DNA of 9,191 nt, from positions 2,664 through 11,854 of the forward strand of contig PMFY01000077.1 of assembly GCA_003157945.1 (NCBI GenBank), given 5' to 3'. Both the position numbers and the translations under genes were made by a program. This stretch comes from Acidimicrobiaceae bacterium (lineage in GTDB: Bacteria; Actinomycetota; Acidimicrobiia; Acidimicrobiales; RAAP-2). Positions 1 to 6,173 of this stretch are shown piece after piece. Under the pieces are notes generated by a model, which searched no databases, was not told the DNA's origin, and saw only the letters and a list, made by a program, of their open reading frames with translations. Every line of letters starts with the position of its first letter. The first letter of the stretch is position 1.

Positions 1-921
1 GGACAGCTTGGCGGTCGATGGCGGCGTGCCGAGCGCCAGCAGCGCCTGGAACACCAGCGCGGTCGAGTCGGGGTCGGTCGAGCCCGGTGCCTTCGCCGAA
101 TTCGGCTCGTAGCCCCAGCCGTCGTCGCGGTCCTGGGCCTTCGTCAGGAAGTGGAGCGCCGAGGCGGCGGCCGTGGTCCCGAGCGCGTGCTGCGCCTCCA
201 GGCCCTCGACAGCGAGCGCGGTCGAGTTGGTGTCCGGCCCCTCGTAGTCGGCCGGCTTGCCGTTGCAGGGGTTGGCGCTGGTGATGTAGCTGGTCCAGCC
301 ACCGTCGCTGCACTGCTGGGCGGACAGCCACCCCTCGGCCGCCGTGACCGCGCTGCCCGACGTGGTCCCGACCGCGGCCAGTGCGGCCAGCGCCAGGCCC
401 TGACGGTAGGCGCCGTCGAAGGTCGGGTCCTGGGCGCCGAACAGGCCGGCGTCCGTGCCGGTGGTGCGCTGGGTGGCGAGGAGCCGGGTGACCAGGTTCG
501 TCCCCCCGAACGACGTGGGTGACGCGCCGAGGGCGCGCGCGTCGAGGATGAGGAGGGCGAGCTGGCCCGGGCCGTCGTTGCCCGACACCGGGACGTACCC
601 GTTGACGTTGGCCTCGAGGTAGGCGAGGGCGGAGTCGGCCTTGGTGGTGCCGACGCCGGCCGAGGCGAGGGCCAGGACGGCGTTGGCGGTGGCGTCCAGG
701 TCGGCCGTGCCCGGCGACGTCGTCGACGGGATGTAGCCGCTGGCGTTGATCTGGGTGGCCAGCCAGGTGGCGGCGGCCTGGGCCTGGGTCGTCTGCGGCA
801 GCGACGGTGGCGACGGTGCGGCGGAGGCGGCGGTCGGTGTGACGAGCGCACCCAGGCCGAGCGATGCGGCCAGGGCGAGGGGGGCGGCGAGCCCCCGCAG
901 ACGGATCGGTGTGCGGATCAT
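1..921 (-). CDS. Secreted alpha/alpha-toroid protein with prenyltransferase/squalene-oxidase (QW-like) repeats, C-terminus off the window
   Basis: The reading frame is open from ATG at 921 to the left edge (307 codons, no stop), so the C-terminus is missing. The N-terminus reads as a secretion signal: MIRTPIRLRG, a hydrophobic Ala/Leu stretch at about residues 10-28, then an AxA-type site near ASAAP (31-36). The mature part holds four to five repeats of about 45 residues. Each has a D-x-(D/N)-(S/T)-T-A-like helix start and then a QW-like end, for example LSAQQCSDGGW (199-209) and LTKAQDRDDGWGY (259-271). This repeat type builds alpha6/alpha6 barrels as in terpene cyclases, complement-type domains and the cobalamin carriers intrinsic factor and transcobalamin. 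Signal peptide and small size argue against a cyclase and for ligand or protein binding outside the cell. Cys204 and Cys219 could form a disulfide. The ribosome binding site AGGGA lies six bases before ATG. The ligand is unknown. Confidence 0.85.
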   Translation of the reverse strand, partial: MIRTPIRLRGLAAPLALAASLGLGALVTPTAASAAPSPPSLPQTTQAQAAATWLATQINASGYIPSTTSPGTADLDATANAVLALASAGVGTTKADSALAYLEANVNGYVPVSGNDGPGQLALLILDARALGASPTSFGGTNLVTRLLATQRTTGTDAGLFGAQDPTFDGAYRQGLALAALAAVGTTSGSAVTAAEGWLSAQQCSDGGWTSYITSANPCNGKPADYEGPDTNSTALAVEGLEAQHALGTTAAASALHFLTKAQDRDDGWGYEPNSAKAPGSTDPDSTALVFQALLALGTPPSTAKLS

Positions 922-930
922 GGTGGTTCC

Positions 931-951
931 CTTCCGGCGGCTACCCGGAAG
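931..951 (-). promoter_or_regulatory. Perfect leader hairpin overlapping the ribosome binding site
   Basis: The minus strand has CTTCCGG, a seven-base loop, then CCGGAAG: a perfect 7-bp stem. Its 3' arm (931-937) runs into the Shine-Dalgarno stretch GGAAGGGA (928-935 region), with ATG six bases beyond. In the folded state part of the ribosome binding site is paired. The stem is seen in the sequence. A role in translational control or 5'-end stability is inference. I recognise no known riboswitch class. Confidence 0.45.
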
Positions 952-958
952 AGCAGTG

Positions 959-964
959 ACCGTA
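959..964 (-). promoter_or_regulatory. Putative -10 box (TACGGT) of the toroid-protein gene
   Basis: On the minus strand TACGGT is identical to the -10 candidate of the universal stress gene at 5316-5321. Six bases downstream puts transcription start near 952, giving a leader of about 31 nt that begins with the hairpin at 931-951. No convincing -35 was seen. Confidence 0.4.
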
Positions 965-1204
965 CGGGACCCTGACCATCCGAGTCCCACCGCGTGTCTC
1001 GACGGATATGGACTCCCTGACGGTTCCCGGTATCCCGACTTGTGACGAGCGGACGTGCCCATCACCCACGGTTGCGGACCAGCGCCGGACTTCGACCGGC
1101 TTCCCCGAGGAACTGCCATGTGCTGCGGTGCTGCGATCGCAACGTACCACTCCCCCGCGGCCGACGCCGGAGCCGCCCTCCACGGGGCCGTCCCGGGCAC
1201 GGAC

Positions 1205-1210
1205 TACCGT
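1205..1210 (+). promoter_or_regulatory. Putative -10 box (TACCGT) of a leaderless transcript
   Basis: TACCGT is followed by exactly six bases and then GTG at 1217. The same geometry is seen at 5316 and 3828. This supports GTG 1217 as the start of the holin-like gene on a leaderless mRNA. The box could be a chance match in GC-rich DNA. Confidence 0.4.
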
Positions 1211-1216
1211 GGGACG

Positions 1217-1621
1217 GTGCTCGTACGCTGGGGAATCCGCATCGGGATGGGGCTGGCCGGCGTGGCCCTCGGCATCCTGGTGTCCGACGCCGTGCTCACG
1301 GGCCTGAGCCTGACGGTCACCGCGCTGGTCGAGACCACGGTCATCTTCTGGCTGATCCACATCGCCGTGCAGTTCATGGCCCTGCGGGTACTGATCCGCC
1401 AGCCGTCGGTGGCCCTGGCCGGCCTCCTGGCCATCGCCTCGACCATCGTGTCGCTGATCGTCGTCAACGTGATCGTCTCGGGACTCCACATCAGCGGCGT
1501 CACCACCTACTTCTGGGCCACCCTCATCATCTGGGTGACGACCGCACTGTCCGACACCATGGGCCAGCGCATGATCCGCGACCGGCGCATGGACCGGCGC
1601 GAGGAGCGCCGCAACGGGTGA
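1217..1621 (+). CDS. Small four-helix membrane protein, phage_holin_4_2-like
   Basis: The predicted product has 134 residues with four hydrophobic segments at about 6-27, 34-58, 65-88 and 95-112. It ends in a strongly basic cytoplasmic-type tail, RDRRMDRREERRNG. The motif VSGLHISGV (87-95) before the last helix resembles the PGLHVDGF signature of the PF04020 superfamily-4 holin-like proteins. These are common in bacterial chromosomes and usually not part of prophages; their function is unclear. No lysin or other phage gene is nearby, so a lysis role is not supported. Start choice is uncertain. GTG 1217 fits the usual family length and lies six bases after a -10-like TACCGT. An in-frame ATG at 1118 has a good GAGGA ribosome binding site but adds 33 residues that look unrelated to the family. 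Confidence 0.75.
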   Translation: MLVRWGIRIGMGLAGVALGILVSDAVLTGLSLTVTALVETTVIFWLIHIAVQFMALRVLIRQPSVALAGLLAIASTIVSLIVVNVIVSGLHISGVTTYFWATLIIWVTTALSDTMGQRMIRDRRMDRREERRNG

Positions 1622-1624
1622 CCC

Positions 1625-1640
1625 CGGGCCCACCGGCCCG
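1625..1640 (+). terminator. Candidate hairpin terminator after the holin-like gene
   Basis: CGGGCC, loop CACC, GGCCCG forms a perfect 6-bp GC stem four bases after the stop codon and just before the -35 of the next operon. There is no U tract, so termination ability is uncertain. Confidence 0.35.
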
Positions 1641-1644
1641 GCCG

Positions 1645-1671
1645 TGTCACAACCCGGCGCCCGCGGACGTC
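1645..1671 (+). promoter_or_regulatory. ECF41/SigJ-type promoter, TGTCACA-N16-CGTC
   Basis: TGTCACA lies at 1645-1651 and CGTC at 1668-1671, separated by exactly 16 bases. This equals the promoter signature described for ECF41 sigma factors (TGTCACA-N16-CGTC) and agrees with the M. tuberculosis SigJ-type element (GTCACA-N16-CGTC). The two genes downstream are an oxidoreductase and an ECF41 sigma factor, so the site implies positive autoregulation. CGTC ends eight bases before ATG 1680, so the mRNA would be leaderless or nearly so. Confidence 0.85.
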
Positions 1672-1679
1672 GACCAGGC

Positions 1680-2930
1680 ATGGACATCCACACCGACATC
1701 GCGGTCATCGGCGGCGGACTCGCCGGCCTGACCGCCGCCGCCACCGCGTCACGGGGCGGGGCGACCACCCTGGTCCTCGAGGCCCACCGACCGGGGGGTC
1801 GCGCCCGGACCACCGAACGCGACGGGTTCCTCTGGAACCTCGGCGGGCACGCGCTCTACCTCGGCGGGCCGGGCCGGGCGGCGCTCGGCTCGGTCGGCGT
1901 GACCCCGTCGGGAGCCGCCCCGCCGCTCGACCGCTACCTCGGCGCCCGCCACAGCGAGCTGCACCGCCTCCCCACCGGTCCCGGCTCCCTCCTCCGCACC
2001 TCACTGCTCGGTGCCCGCAGCAAGGCCCGGCTGGCCGGGGTCCTGGCCCGGCTCCCCCGCATGGCGCCGGCGACGCTCGAGGGGACCTCCACCCGGGACT
2101 GGCTCGCCGGCTTCGACCTGCGCCCGGACGCCGACGCCGTGGTGCAGGCCCTGCTACGGCTCGGGACCTACTGCGCCGACGTCGACGAGCTCGGTGCGGA
2201 CGCGGCCCTCGCCCAGCTGCAGCTGGCCGCGTCCGGCGGCGTCCTCTACCTCGACGGCGGCTGGGCCCAGCTGACCGCCGCGCTGTCCGACGGCATCGAG
2301 GTCCGCGCCTCCGCCCCGGCGCGCACGCTCACCCCCGCCGCCGGCCGGCTGGAGATCGCGGTGGGCGACGACCGGGTCGTCGCCCGGCAGGTCGTCGTGG
2401 CCGTGGGCCTGCCCGCCGCGGCACGGGCCCTGCTGCCCGACCCACCGGACTGGGGCGACCTCGGCGCCCCCGTGACCGCAGCCTGCCTCGACCTGGGCGT
2501 CCGCCGTCCGCCGCGGCCCGGGTACGTCCTGGGGATCGACGAGCCCCTCTACGCCACCACCCAGGGCCCACCGGCCCGCCAGGCGCCCGCGGGCCGGGCC
2601 GTGGTGGCCGTCCTGCGCTACGGGGCACGGTCGGCCGCGGAGGACCGTCCGGCGCTCGACGCCCACCGCCGGCTCGCCGGGGTGACCGACGACGACGTCC
2701 TGGCCGAGCGGTTCCTGGCCTCGATGACCGTGGCCGGCGCGGTGCCGCGGGCCGTGCGCGGCGGCCTGCCCGGGCGGCCCGGCACCGGGGCGACGGGCAC
2801 CCCGGGCGTCCACCTCGCCGGGGACTGGGTCGGGCCCGAAGGACTGCTGGCCGACGCCGCCCTGGCCAGCGGGGCGGCGGCCGGCCGGCGGGCCCTCGCC
2901 GGTCTGGCCTCGACGGTGCCCGCCCGGTGA
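1680..2930 (+). CDS. FAD-dependent oxidoreductase (amine oxidase/phytoene desaturase-like), ECF41-linked
   Basis: This is a 416-residue soluble flavoprotein. The N-terminal dinucleotide fold has GGGLAG (11-16) after a hydrophobic strand, an acidic strand end LVLEA (31-35), and the flavin motif PGGRARTTERDG (38-49). YLDGGWAQL (190-198) matches the mid-domain GGW signature of desaturase and amine-oxidase relatives. The C-terminal FAD motif is GVHLAGDWVGPEGLL (376-390), followed by an Ala-rich helix. The family oxidises amines, carotenoid precursors or related substrates; the substrate here cannot be read from sequence. ATG 1680 is chosen because the FAD strand begins at residue 6 and the start follows the sigma promoter directly. 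GTG 1644 in the same frame overlaps the -35 element and is unlikely. The stop overlaps the sigma gene start (GTGA), so the two are probably translationally coupled. ECF41 factors are classically linked to oxidoreductases. Confidence 0.85.
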   Translation: MDIHTDIAVIGGGLAGLTAAATASRGGATTLVLEAHRPGGRARTTERDGFLWNLGGHALYLGGPGRAALGSVGVTPSGAAPPLDRYLGARHSELHRLPTGPGSLLRTSLLGARSKARLAGVLARLPRMAPATLEGTSTRDWLAGFDLRPDADAVVQALLRLGTYCADVDELGADAALAQLQLAASGGVLYLDGGWAQLTAALSDGIEVRASAPARTLTPAAGRLEIAVGDDRVVARQVVVAVGLPAAARALLPDPPDWGDLGAPVTAACLDLGVRRPPRPGYVLGIDEPLYATTQGPPARQAPAGRAVVAVLRYGARSAAEDRPALDAHRRLAGVTDDDVLAERFLASMTVAGAVPRAVRGGLPGRPGTGATGTPGVHLAGDWVGPEGLLADAALASGAAAGRRALAGLASTVPAR

Positions 2931-3805
2931 CCGGGCCCGGGCCGGACCCGACCGACCCCTTCACCGACGAGCGGCCCCGGCTCGTCGGAATCGCGTACCG
3001 CATCCTCGGCAGCCTGGCCGACGCCGAGGACGTCGTCTCCGAGGCCTGGTTCCGCTGGGAGCGCAGCGACCGCACGGCCATCGACCGGCCGGCGGCCTGG
3101 CTCACCACCGTCACCACCCGCGTCGCCCTCGACCACCTCCGGGCGCGTCGCCGGGCGCCCGGCTACCCGGGGCCGTGGCTGCCCGAGCCGCTCGTGGCCG
3201 CCCCGGGGCCCGAGGAGGCGGCCGAGCTCGCCGACTCGCTGACCCTCGGCTTCCTCATCCTGCTCGACGAGTTGACCCCGGTGGAGCGCGCCGTCTTCGT
3301 CCTGGCCGAGGTGTTCGCCGTCCCCTTCGACGAGATCGGCACCACCGTGGGCAAGTCGTCCGCCGCCTGCCGCCAGATCGCCAGCCGGGCCCGCCGGCGC
3401 GTCCGCGCCGCCGACCTGCCCCACGGATCGGCCGGGGACCGGCGGCTGGTCGACGAGCTGCTGGTGGCCGTGGCCGCCGGCGACGTGCAGGGGGTGCTGG
3501 ACCGGATGGCGCCGGACGTGGTCTGCACGTCGGACGGGGGCCCGCACCGTCGGGCGGCCCGCCGACCGGTGGTGACCGCGCCCCGGGTCGCCCGACTCCT
3601 CGTCAACCTCGGGCGGCGCTACCGGGGACGGATGGAGGTCACTCCGGTCAGTGTCAACGGTGACGCCGGCTACGTCGTCGAGGTGGACGGGCTCGTCGAC
3701 CAGGTCCTGTCGTGCTCGGTGGCCGACGGCAGGGTGGTGGCCGTCCGGATCATGCGCAATCCCGACAAGCTCCGGCGGGTCGGCGAGCCCCTCCACCTCC
3801 GCTGA
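2927..3805 (+). CDS. sigJ: ECF41-group RNA polymerase sigma factor (SigJ family) with fused C-terminal regulatory domain
   Basis: The 292-residue protein has sigma region 2 at about residues 12-75 (RPRLVGIAYRILGSLADAED, WFRW, DHLRARRR) and region 4 at about 108-162, with LTPVERAVFVLAEVF and an ASRARRRVR recognition end. The linker carries PGPWLPEPL (81-89), the WLPEP hallmark of ECF41. The C-terminal extension (about 170-292) is SnoaL/NTF2-like and holds SDGGPHRRA (202-210), a variant of the usual DGGGR motif, and NPDKL (278-282). ECF41 factors lack a separate anti-sigma factor; their C-terminal domain controls activity. No anti-sigma gene is seen here, which fits. The GTG start overlaps the oxidoreductase stop by four bases. 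An exact ECF41 promoter precedes the operon. The symbol sigJ is used in the family sense, and one-to-one orthology with mycobacterial SigJ is not shown. Confidence 0.93.
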   Translation: MTGPGPDPTDPFTDERPRLVGIAYRILGSLADAEDVVSEAWFRWERSDRTAIDRPAAWLTTVTTRVALDHLRARRRAPGYPGPWLPEPLVAAPGPEEAAELADSLTLGFLILLDELTPVERAVFVLAEVFAVPFDEIGTTVGKSSAACRQIASRARRRVRAADLPHGSAGDRRLVDELLVAVAAGDVQGVLDRMAPDVVCTSDGGPHRRAARRPVVTAPRVARLLVNLGRRYRGRMEVTPVSVNGDAGYVVEVDGLVDQVLSCSVADGRVVAVRIMRNPDKLRRVGEPLHLR

Positions 3806-3827
3806 GCCCCCGAGCACGGCGCGGCCA

Positions 3828-3833
3828 TAGGAT
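3828..3833 (+). promoter_or_regulatory. Putative -10 box (TAGGAT) of the DUF2252 gene
   Basis: TAGGAT is followed by six bases (CGCCGC) and then ATC at 3840, the proposed start. Its first three bases, TAG, are also the in-frame stop that limits how far the DUF2252 frame extends upstream. No clear -35 was seen. Confidence 0.5.
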
Positions 3834-3839
3834 CGCCGC

Positions 3840-5258
3840 ATCACACCAGCGAGCACACCAGGCGTCCTGCCCGACGCCGCACCCCTGACCGCCGAGCCCG
3901 CGGGACCGGAGCGCCACGACCTACGGTCCACCGTCGACGAACGGCGGGCGGCCGGGCGGGCGGCGCGTCGCCGTGCGCCGCGACGCGCCCAGGGTCCGTG
4001 GTCGCCCGAGCGACGGGGCCACGACGCCCTGGAGACGATCCTGGCCCAGAACCGGGGACGCGACCCCTATCTGCTGGCCCTCCGCCACGGCCGCATGGCC
4101 GTGTCCCCGTGGAACTACTACCGCGGGGCGGCCGCCGTCATGGCCGCGGACCTCGGCTCACGTCCCCACAGCGGTCTCGAAGTCCAGCTCTGCGGTGACG
4201 CCCACGTGCTCAACTTCGGGCTGTGGGCGACTCCCGAGCGGAACCTGGCCTTCGACCTGCGTGACTTCGACGAGACGCTGCCCGGCCCGTTCGAGTGGGA
4301 CGTGCACCGGCTCGCCACCAGCCTGGTCGTGGCAGCCCGGGCCGGTGGCATCCGGCCGGGACGGGCCCGCCGGGCCGTCGAGGCGGCGGTGGGCGCCTAC
4401 CGCGACCGGATGCGGCGCTACGCCACGATGCCGGAACTCGACACCTGGTACGACGGGATGCACGTGGACAGCCTGCTCGGCTACTTCGAGCCGGCCGACC
4501 GCGGGCTGGTGTCGGTGCACATCGACGGCAAGCGGAAGAAGCGCACCCACCGCGGGGCCTACGCCAAGCTCACCGAGGTGGCCCACGGTCGGCCGCGCAT
4601 CACCGAGGACCCGCCGGTCCGGGTGACGATCGACGACGACGAGCAGGCCGACCTCGTCGACGAGCTGCTGGCCGGCTACCGGCGCACGCTGCAGGAGGAC
4701 CGGCGCCACCTCTTCGACCGGTTCACCGAGGCGGACGTCGTCCGTCAGGTGGTCGGCGTCGGGAGCGTCGGCATGCGCGTCTACCTCGTGCTGCTGGAGG
4801 GCCGGAGCGGCGTCGACCCGCTCTTCCTGCAGTGCAAGCAGGCCGGGCCGTCCGTCTACGAGGCCCACCTCGGCCCGAGCCGGCACCGCAACCACGGCCA
4901 GCGCGTGGTCTCCGGCAAGCGCCTGGTCCAGACGGCCACCGACATCTTCGTGGGGTGGAGCTCGTTCCGGGGCCACGACTACTACGTCCGTCAGTTCCGG
5001 GACATGAAGATCATCCCGACGGTCGAGCTCATCGCCCCGCGCCTGGCCGAGTTCGCCACCGCCTGCGGCGAGACCCTGGCGCGGGCCCACGCCCGGTCGG
5101 GTGACCCGGTGGCCATCGCCGCCTACCTCGGCCAGGGGGACGGCTTCGTCGACGCCGCGGTGACCTTCGCCGGCCGGTACGCCGACCAGAACGACGCCGA
5201 TCACACCCAGCTCGTCGAGGCCATCGCCTCGGGGGCGGTCGCCGCCCGGTCCGACTGA
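3840..5258 (+). CDS. DUF2252 family kinase-like protein, probable non-canonical ATC start
   Basis: The product is about 472 residues. Motifs in order are RMAVSPWNYYRGAA (85-98), the phosphotransferase-like catalytic loop GDAHVLNFG (119-127) and metal-binding-like FDLRDFDE (138-145). These are followed by a glycine-rich loop GVGSVG (306-311), FLQCKQA with Lys333, and a helix ETLARAHARSGD near 410-421. This matches DUF2252 (PF10009); the substrate is unknown. The first ATG is at 4095, but family-like sequence continues upstream in frame, for example ERRAAGRAARRRAPR (35-49) and DALETILAQNRGRDPYLL (62-79). The frame is open back to the TAG at 3828. No ATG, GTG or TTG occurs in any plus frame from 3806 to 3972. 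ATC 3840 stands six bases after TAGGAT and is the best start candidate; CTG 3867 or 3885 and a sequencing error are alternatives. A start at 4095 would lose a conserved region. Confidence 0.85.
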   Translation: MTPASTPGVLPDAAPLTAEPAGPERHDLRSTVDERRAAGRAARRRAPRRAQGPWSPERRGHDALETILAQNRGRDPYLLALRHGRMAVSPWNYYRGAAAVMAADLGSRPHSGLEVQLCGDAHVLNFGLWATPERNLAFDLRDFDETLPGPFEWDVHRLATSLVVAARAGGIRPGRARRAVEAAVGAYRDRMRRYATMPELDTWYDGMHVDSLLGYFEPADRGLVSVHIDGKRKKRTHRGAYAKLTEVAHGRPRITEDPPVRVTIDDDEQADLVDELLAGYRRTLQEDRRHLFDRFTEADVVRQVVGVGSVGMRVYLVLLEGRSGVDPLFLQCKQAGPSVYEAHLGPSRHRNHGQRVVSGKRLVQTATDIFVGWSSFRGHDYYVRQFRDMKIIPTVELIAPRLAEFATACGETLARAHARSGDPVAIAAYLGQGDGFVDAAVTFAGRYADQNDADHTQLVEAIASGAVAARSD

Positions 5259-5264
5259 GCCGGC

Positions 5265-5279
5265 CGCCCCGGCGGGGCG
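5265..5279 (+). terminator. Candidate hairpin after the DUF2252 gene
   Basis: CGCCCC, loop GGC, GGGGCG forms a 6-bp GC stem seven bases after the DUF2252 stop. No U tract follows. It could end transcription before the separately promoted universal stress gene. Confidence 0.3.
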
Positions 5280-5315
5280 CCCCCACCGGCATCCGGCCGT
5301 CCGGCCCTCCGTTGC

Positions 5316-5321
5316 TACGGT
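5316..5321 (+). promoter_or_regulatory. Putative -10 box (TACGGT) of the universal stress gene, leaderless
   Basis: TACGGT, six bases (GGCCCG), then ATG at 5328: the spacing expected if transcription begins on the start codon. No Shine-Dalgarno sequence is present between the box and ATG, which supports a leaderless mRNA. Confidence 0.55.
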
Positions 5322-5327
5322 GGCCCG

Positions 5328-5783
5328 ATGGCCCGACCCATCCTGCTGTGCACCGACGGCTCCGACCACTCGCTCGACGCGCTGGCCGCCGGGATCGACC
5401 TGCTCGGTGCCGGACACCACTACGTGCTGGTGACGGTGGCCGACGCCCCGGACCCGGACGTGCTGTCGGGCACCGGCCACGCCGGTGCGGAAATGACGGC
5501 CGAGGAGTTCGACCTGGCCGTAGGGGCGGCCCACGAGACGGCCCGACGGGTGCTGACCGAGGCGGAGGAGCGACTCGGTCTGGTGGACGTCGAGGTGCGG
5601 GTGGTCGGAGGCGAGCCGGGCGCCGCCATCTGCGAACTGGCCGACGAGGTGTCCGCCGGAGCCATCGTCCTGGGTACGCGCGGGCGCGGCGGCATCACCC
5701 GGGCCCTGCTCGGCTCGGTGTCGGACTACGTCACCCGCACCGCACCGTGCACGGTCGTCGTCGGGCGGGCCCCCGCCCCATGA
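5328..5783 (+). CDS. Universal stress protein, UspA family, ATP-binding type
   Basis: The single-domain product of 151 residues has the usual length for the family. The first strand, PILLCTDGSDHS (4-15), carries the conserved Asp10 that contacts nucleotide. The C-terminal half has IVLGTRGRGG and the full ATP-binding signature G-x2-G-x9-G-S: Gly116, Gly119, Gly129, Ser130. It therefore belongs to the ATP-binding subgroup, like M. jannaschii MJ0577, and not the non-binding E. coli UspA type. Such proteins are cytoplasmic dimers linked to dormancy and stress. The gene follows DUF2252 by 69 bases but has its own -10-like box and no ribosome binding site, so it is probably transcribed on its own as a leaderless message. 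Confidence 0.93.
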   Translation: MARPILLCTDGSDHSLDALAAGIDLLGAGHHYVLVTVADAPDPDVLSGTGHAGAEMTAEEFDLAVGAAHETARRVLTEAEERLGLVDVEVRVVGGEPGAAICELADEVSAGAIVLGTRGRGGITRALLGSVSDYVTRTAPCTVVVGRAPAP

Positions 5784-5850
5784 GCCCGGGCGCGTCCACT
5801 CCGTCCCCCGACCACCTCTCGTGATGGCCCCGATCCACCGCCCGGCAGAC

Positions 5851-5856
5851 AGGAGA
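5851..5856 (+). promoter_or_regulatory. Ribosome binding site AGGAGA deciding GTG start at 5865
   Basis: AGGAGA lies eight bases before GTG 5865 and fixes this start for the ABM-domain protein. It contrasts with the neighbouring genes, which lack such a site. Confidence 0.75.
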
Positions 5857-5864
5857 CACCCACC

Positions 5865-6170
5865 GTGCACGCACTGAGCGGCTACCTCGAGTTCCGCGAG
5901 GACCAGCGGGAGCTGACCCTCGACGCACTGCGCGAAGTGAGCACCCGCAGCCGCCGGGACCCGGGCTGTGTCGACTACTGGTGGGCCGAGGACGTGGAGG
6001 TCCCCAACCGGTTCCGCTTCTTCGAGTGCTGGGAGTCGGTCGAGGCATTCGAGGCCCACCAGGCCCAGCCCTACGAGACCGCCTTCATGGCCGAGCACGT
6101 CTCGCGCATCACCGGCTTCGACGCCCACGTCCTCGACATCCCCGAGCGGCGCCCGGTGCTCGGGGACTGA
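5865..6170 (+). CDS. ABM-domain protein, putative quinol monooxygenase (YgiN-like)
   Basis: The small cytoplasmic protein has 101 residues, the usual size of a one-domain antibiotic-biosynthesis-monooxygenase (ABM) fold, a dimeric ferredoxin-like barrel. Family-like features are the early strand SGYLEF (5-10), the helix with REVSTRSRRDPGC (23-35), the strand pair VDYWW (36-40) and RFRFFECWESVEAFEAH (49-65) with His65, and the terminal strand FDAHVLDI (85-92). Relatives include cofactor-free oxygenases acting on quinols and aromatic polyketides, and haem-degrading enzymes. The substrate here is unknown. It stops three bases before the GTG start of the amidohydrolase, so the two genes are probably cotranscribed and may act on one compound or one pathway. 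Confidence 0.85.
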   Translation: MHALSGYLEFREDQRELTLDALREVSTRSRRDPGCVDYWWAEDVEVPNRFRFFECWESVEAFEAHQAQPYETAFMAEHVSRITGFDAHVLDIPERRPVLGD

Positions 6171-6173
6171 CCG

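Noticed and set aside
1020..1046. Second ECF41-like promoter on the minus strand (CGTCACA followed by CGTC) upstream of the toroid gene
   Set aside because: The -35 has a mismatch (C for T) and the spacing is 18 bases, not 16. A TACGGT box nearer the gene is a better promoter candidate.
922..1090. A known riboswitch (cobalamin, c-di-GMP or c-di-AMP) in the leader of the toroid gene
   Set aside because: I looked for the B12 box and the conserved cores of the GEMM and ydaO types and saw none. Only simple inverted repeats are present.
1055..1216. Upstream extension of the holin-like gene to GTG 1055
   Set aside because: There is no good ribosome binding site at 1055, and the added residues are compositionally unlike a membrane protein and resemble intergenic sequence.
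1217..1621. Prophage lysis module suggested by the holin-like protein
   Set aside because: No endolysin, structural, integrase or other phage gene is nearby, and this protein family is widespread in bacterial chromosomes outside phages.
2618..3931. A 437-codon open frame on the minus strand
   Set aside because: It is antisense to the oxidoreductase and the ECF41 sigma factor, both clearly real.
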